64,000 nucleotides of DNA from Siderastrea siderea. Its lineage: Eukaryota > Cnidaria > Anthozoa > Scleractinia > Rhizangiidae. Positions 59,634 through 64,000 of this stretch are shown here, piece by piece; the first letter of the stretch is position 1; each line of letters begins with the position of its first letter. Where the stretch lies: assembly GCA_964030785.1 (NCBI GenBank), contig OZ034971.1:15755400-15819399 (forward strand). The letters run 5' to 3'. The notes under the pieces were generated by a model, which saw only the letters and a program-made list of their open reading frames with translations, made no database searches and had not been told where the DNA came from. The translations under genes were made by a program, and so were the position numbers.

Positions 59634-61459
59634 CTACCAAAAATCAGTTACACCAGAGCCCCAAGGCTCATGATGTAACCAAATCTGAGCTATCCACTTT
59701 TCCTCACTGATAACTGGACATGATCCATGTACAGATCTTGGATTTAACTCTCCACCTTGTTCTTCAGTCAAGTGATTGTAAAACACAAGGCACGACCTTG
59801 CCTTGGGAGTAACCTTTAAAACATCATCACGATAACAGATCTCTTTAAGCAAAGGTTTTTCATTTGGCACCAATGTATGATCAACATCAGAGTCATTTAT
59901 TGTTCTAGGAAAAATAGTTTCTCCTCCGTATGAAACAGAATTCAAATACACCAGGAATGTTGCTACACGTTTCATTTTCTTGCTTCCCATCACAAATCCA
60001 GAATCAAAATGTAAAGCGTAGTTCTGATTATGTGAGTATTTTGTCAGCGAAACTGGCTCTGCTAATTTCCATGGCAACCCTGAGAGGTTTCCTGCTAGCA
60101 CAACCAAGTCCCTTAAAACCAATAAATTGGCATCACTTTTGTTACGTAGATAAAGAGATGCAGAGAAGCCAGTATCTGTGTCCTCTGTAAGCCTTTCCTT
60201 AGCTAAATTCATCAGGTTATGCTGTTGATGTGGACTAATGCAGTTTTTGAAAAGTCTAATAAGTGGATTTGTTGAAAGACCAACTTCTTCACAAATTTCA
60301 CTTGCCCTTTGCCCTGCAAAATAAAAGGGAAATCCACATGGGGAATCTATACTAAGAATTCATAGACAAGCTATTATATTGTATTAATAATTATTAGTGT
60401 TTACTTTGAACCTGATGGATTAACCTTTGTGTGCAGGGCACGACACTGGTTAACTTCTTTCTGTACGTCATTCCAAGTGAGGGATAAGTTTTGTCTTGGT
60501 TCGAAAGCCCTCCACATCTTGTTTTTATGACAAAAACATTTTTCCGTTTACTGATAAAAAAAATGATTGCTCTGGCAGCAGGAATTAAATGTTGATTTTT
60601 TTCTTTCATCCACTTCACATGAGCCAGCACTCCTATTAAGCTGAGGAGAATACAAAGGTGGAAGGACTAAGAAAGCAATTAGTCCACATCATGCCTATGA
60701 ATTTTCTTTCCCCGTGGCCTTGTTGTGAAATCAAACTAGTATGGCAGTAGTAGCAAAATAAATATTATATTTTCATTGAATAGCATTCACAGTCTTCACA
60801 AAGAAACTTTTGGAGTCTGGTCTAACATATGGCAGCTAAAGAAAATGTTGCATGACCTCAAGAGATAATATGCCACTTTTCGTTTCCCTTTGTTTTCACA
60901 AAAGCAATCTGAACCTATCAAAGATTTCTTAGCTTTTATCTCTTGATTTCCATAATCAAAACTTTTAGCTTCTTTAGACTCCTTCTTTTAATCTTAAACT
61001 CCAAGTCTGCAAAATTTAGATGTGACGCATCACACCTATCGGTCACAACAATAGGTGGCTAAAAAAGCCTTTCTCGGGGAGGTAGGTGAGGACAGAAAGC
61101 AACACACACCATAAATCCCTTTCTGTTAACACAGGAATGGGCCAAGTCTCCACTGTACCCTTCATGTCATGCAGAGCATTACGTGACACGAGATAAAAAT
61201 GGCTAGTTTCGGCTACCGTGTGGAACGAAATTTTTCCCGGGAGTTTAATTTCCCCGATTGCCGATTTTTTGTGTTTTTCTGAAACAAATTTTCACAAATT
61301 TGGATTTCAGACTTTACCACTAGGAACAAATTTTCGCTGATTTCAGGAAATTTTCTGTCTGATATTTGCTGTACCAAACTTGTGTACTGTAAATAGCAAC
61401 AAGGAATTATTGTCTTCTATATTCGTCGATTGTAACTCAAAGCTACCGAATGGCGTCAT
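59634..61459 (-). CDS. Prolyl-4-hydroxylase-like Fe(II)/2-oxoglutarate oxygenase, 389 aa
   Basis: Exons in transcript order: 61459-61375 (ATG), 61278-61110, 60640-60405, 60313-59634 (stop). They total 1170 nt and all phases agree. The last exon holds the catalytic double-stranded beta-helix: HFDSGF (H265, D267), ATFLVYLN..SYGGETIFP, CLVFYNHL, then SVHGSCPVISEEKWIAQIWL (H359, and K369 ten residues later for 2-oxoglutarate). This is the complete P4H-type metal/cosubstrate set. Known of the family: hydroxylation of proline or related residues using Fe(II), O2 and 2-oxoglutarate. Substrate unknown. The first 160 residues (for example GEIKLPGKISFHTVAE, LIGVLAHVKWMKEKNQHL) match no domain I know and no signal peptide is evident, arguing against a secreted collagen hydroxylase. 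Exons 1-2 are less certain because donor GTACAG is weak and GTGTGT is non-ideal. Confidence 0.8.
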
Positions 61460-62300
61460 TTCGTATGCTCTAGGTTGGGAGAAACACTCAGTAAACCACT
61501 GTTTGTTCTTTGGCAGTCTCGTCTACGGTTGTTTTCCAATACCCACAGACCACTGAGCCAGGCTGCATTTTGTGTACGTTTCCCGGAAGATCTTCGGCGT
61601 GGGTTTCCAAATCGCTCGGCGTACTGGCGTACGATCGTGGTCTTTGACGTAAAGCGGCGTAAGACCGAGCCAGTGCGGCGTAGGAGGGTGTAAGCTTTAA
61701 ACGGGTTATTTAACATGAACACGGGGGTTTTGTTTTTCTTTTGGCTTAGGAACTTTCTTTTGGCTTAGCATTTTCCTAGCGTTGGCGCCTCAGCGGCCGC
61801 TTGGCATACAACTTCGAAACTCTGGCGTACCTTCGGTGTGGGACGTACACGGAATGCACCCTGGTATTATTATTTATTTATTTTTTATTTTTTGGTTATG
61901 TTGCAGCTGCAAAGACGGGAAGATCGTAATACTGTTTCCTCGGTCAATTTAACTGAAAACCAGTAACCTAAACGCTACAACTTACCTTTATAGGGTCTGA
62001 TAAGTTAAGCTTATATAAGCTTAAGTTACAAGAAGTAAAAGTGACTGAATTAGTTTACGTTTAAGCTGTCAAATACGAAAACATTAATTGCCTACCAGGT
62101 GAAATGAGCCCGCCGTAATGACGCATCAAGGCGCTTGAGCATTCTCTTTTCGAAAAGACAACAAAGTGATGCACCAAACAGAACATCAGTGTAATTAACG
62201 CTCTACAAGAAAACATTTTCAATCAAAACTGAGCGGAGAAATCGGTTAAGACTCAAATTGCAATGCATCATGGGGCGTCCCCTGTACGTGAAACGGCATT
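61460..62300. promoter_or_regulatory. Upstream region of the oxygenase gene
   Basis: It is relatively CpG-rich at 61590-61690 and 61780-61860, with TACGG/CGTAC motifs, consistent with a promoter-proximal segment. This is inferred from position and composition. No TATA box was singled out. Confidence 0.3.
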
Positions 62301-62310
62301 ATCTCGTTCA

Positions 62311-62428
62311 GCCCCGGCCAGGGGTTTCGGGTATACGGTATCTAGGGCGTTTTTTACCAAGGTATTCGGTATTTTGTGCCAAAATTTTCAGCTATAGGGT
62401 ATTCTGTATTACAATAATTTTAGGTATT
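62311..62428 (+). repeat. Direct repeat of 50721-50833
   Basis: Same sequence as 50721-50833 with a few substitutions and small deletions. It lies directly left of the tRNA-half hairpin. Confidence 0.85.
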
Positions 62429-62441
62429 TGTTATCAACTAC

Positions 62442-62701
62442 AAATAAATATCTGACAGTAAACAACTGTGCAGTTTGACTTCCGACACACACCTCATGTG
62501 AAAAGAAGAACATGTTGCCCCGAGCAGGAATCGAACCCGCGTCTCCCCGCTTACTAGTCGGGCGTGTAGTGGTCATCACGCCCGACTAGTAACCGGGGAG
62601 ACGCGGGTTCGATTCCGGCTCGGGGCAACATGTTCTTCTTTTCACATGAGGTGTGTGTCGAAAGTCAAACCGCACAGTTGTTTACTGCCAGATATTTATT
62701 T
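62442..62701. repeat. 260-bp hairpin built from two head-to-head tRNA 3' halves
   Basis: Arms 62442-62566 and 62577-62701 are inverted copies (about 95% alike) around a 10-bp centre, TAGTGGTCAT. Each arm contains, pointing outward, the anticodon loop CTAGTAA, the variable and T arms (GCGGGTTCGATTCC, a good B box) and the 3' acceptor strand CTCGGGGC. The same flank (ACATGTTCTTCTTTTCACAT) follows on both sides. The centre plus either side supplies an A-box-like TAGTGGTCATCAC. Neither orientation gives a normal tRNA, since the 5' acceptor/D half is replaced by the inverted partner. Confidence 0.85.
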
Positions 62702-62754
62702 TTATTATTCAACAAATTGTCACTATGCCCACGTATGGTAAGGAAGCCCTCAAT

Positions 62755-63932
62755 GGCTGAGGTCACACTAGAAAGTTAAATCGTGACTAAAACTGTAAAT
62801 CACGATTATCGCGATTTACCGATCTGTGTACCCTTATCGCATCCGGTTGGCAAACATTGATCCAGAATAGGAGCCGACAACCAAATTCTAGTAGCATACA
62901 GGTATTTGAATGCTCTTCACATAATTCAGTAATTTAGGTAGGGATGGATTCGGAAAAAGTCGTCGTTGCTGTGTTAGCTATTTTTCTTGCGAGACGCGTA
63001 ATCTTCAAATCCTGATGTAGGCGCATGAGAAGATTAAAATTTCATTTTGTTTTGTCACGAAGGCAACGCAACCAAAACAATTGCAGCTTCTATTTGTTGG
63101 GAGAGCACCAGACGGCATAGACGCTTTTGGGTAATTCCACGGCCGAAGCACTTGTTTGATACTTTACTCTTCGGTCCAGGTCTCGAGTCGGAATGGAAAA
63201 ACATATTTTAGTGACTCGTAGAACCTTTAAGATAAATTTTAAGAGCTTTGTGAAGGCCGAATGAAAGAGTTGCGAATACAGCGCAAAATTGGTGGAAATA
63301 TTCCCTAAGCTGAGGAATTTGAAGAAGCTGTCGCCACTCCTAATCCGTCTCTGAGTGGTTAGCTGAGTGGTCGTACTTTCGAAGACGATTTAGAACGAGA
63401 TTTAATGTCTTTGAACTCTGCCGCTACGGCATCAATTTTCGTCGGGGTCTCCAAACAGCTATTTTGGAGGTCACACACAGATTTCGCTAAATCGTGATTT
63501 AGCAGAGTTAAAGGGACACTGTCACGGGGATTTTTACGTTTTGGGGTGAAAAATGTGCTGAAATTTAAATTAAATGCTTTTTTCACGTACACAGAATACT
63601 CCTAGAACGTCAAGAAAAGGAAATCAAATGATTTTCTCAAAGGAAGAGCAAACCATAGTCAGTTACTGGCAATTTTTCCACAAAACAAAGGGAAAACTTG
63701 AAAACATCAGCCTGATGTTTTCAAGTTGCAACCATATCCATCCTAGCGATCCGCAGCAAAACACACTCAATTATAGTCTCAGAGAACTGGTAGAGTAATT
63801 TTAAACGAAATTCAACCGTTGTTTTTGGATTTCCGCTGATTAGAATATGTCCTTTTGCTTTTCAAAGTTATTTAGATATTGGTGACAGTGTCCCTTTAAA
63901 TCGCGATTTAACTCTCTAGTATGTCCTCGGCC
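62755..63932. mobile_element. 1.2-kb inverted-repeat element containing a nested MITE
   Basis: The left end GGCTGAGGTCACACTAGAAA then GTTAAATCGTGA mirrors the right end TCGCGATTTAACTCTCTAGT then ATGTCCTCGGCC over about 35 bp. The interior has ATCACGATTTA-type repeats. A minus-strand stretch (63480-63362) reads SVCDLQNSCLETPTKIDAVA and could be a remnant ORF, not recognised. It is interrupted by 63509-63899. Confidence 0.7.
63509..63899. mobile_element. 390-bp MITE nested in the previous element
   Basis: The ends TTAAAGGGACACTGTCAC and GTGACAGTGTCCCTTTAA are perfect inverted repeats, inserted close to the right end of the 62755-63932 element. No coding content. Confidence 0.8.
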
Positions 63933-63938
63933 AATATC

Positions 63939-64000
63939 TCGGGTTTACCTCGGTGTAAGAACCTGACAAGATTTTCTTTGTTTGTTAGCTTTTGTTTTGC
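63939..64000 (+). mobile_element. Second copy of the 1639-1770 element, cut by the window edge
   Basis: CGGGTTTACCTCGGTGTAAG and the following 40 bases are the same as 1639-1699. The rest lies beyond the window. Confidence 0.85.

Noticed and set aside
62517..62627. A normal tRNA gene on either strand
   Set aside because: Each strand has only the D-arm-to-3' part. The 5' half is the inverted copy of the 3' half and the anticodon stem has a mismatch (A opposite C or G).

Overview
This window looks like nuclear DNA of an anthozoan cnidarian, probably a stony coral. The evidence is short exons in long AT-rich introns, three recognisable animal genes, a nuclear tRNA gene, and a very dense load of small inverted-repeat (MITE-like) elements, minisatellites, a tRNA-headed SINE and broken LINE, Penelope-like and Crypton-like fragments. 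The species call is an inference; no database was searched.

Genes. (1) 1279-24253, plus strand: a complete 11-exon ZNF830 (CCDC16/Omcg1) gene of 272 codons. Its first intron carries the hallmarks of a U12-type (minor spliceosome) intron: it starts ATATCCTT, has a CCTTAAC branch site and ends in AG. (2) 33796-47395, minus strand: the 3' six exons of a formin of the FMN1/FMN2/Cappuccino type. They encode a proline-rich FH1 region, the FH2 actin-nucleating domain and a short basic tail; the upstream exons were not found. (3) 59634-61459, minus strand: a four-exon gene for a 389-residue prolyl-4-hydroxylase-like Fe(II)/2-oxoglutarate oxygenase with its full HxD...H...K set. (4) A possible coding exon of unknown identity lies at 52745-53007, plus strand. 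(5) An intact tRNA-Thr(CGT) gene lies at 29177-29247. All splice joins in the three main genes keep frame, which is the strongest support for the models. Genes 1 and 2 converge on a gene-poor stretch of about 9.5 kb.

Layout. 0-1.2 kb: an 18-bp minisatellite ending about 100 bp before the ZNF830 start codon. 1.3-24 kb: ZNF830, with introns holding MITEs, a LINE 3' end, a 9-bp minisatellite and a 3.1-kb terminal-inverted-repeat element. 24-33.8 kb: intergenic DNA with foldback elements, two Penelope-like fragments and the tRNA gene. 33.8-47.4 kb: formin, whose FH2 intron contains a Crypton/DUF3504 tyrosine-recombinase pseudogene interrupted by a CAGGG-ended element. 47.4-59.6 kb: mostly repeats, including a compound palindrome at 50.85-51.90 kb. 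59.6-61.5 kb: the oxygenase gene. 61.5-64 kb: a tRNA-half hairpin and a MITE nested in a larger inverted-repeat element.

The three genes are functionally unrelated (pre-mRNA splicing/DNA repair, actin nucleation, hydroxylation) and there is no sign of co-regulation. The most distinctive features are the U12-type intron, the head-to-head tRNA-half hairpin, the dissected Crypton-like pseudogene, and several nested insertions whose order can be read from the sequence.
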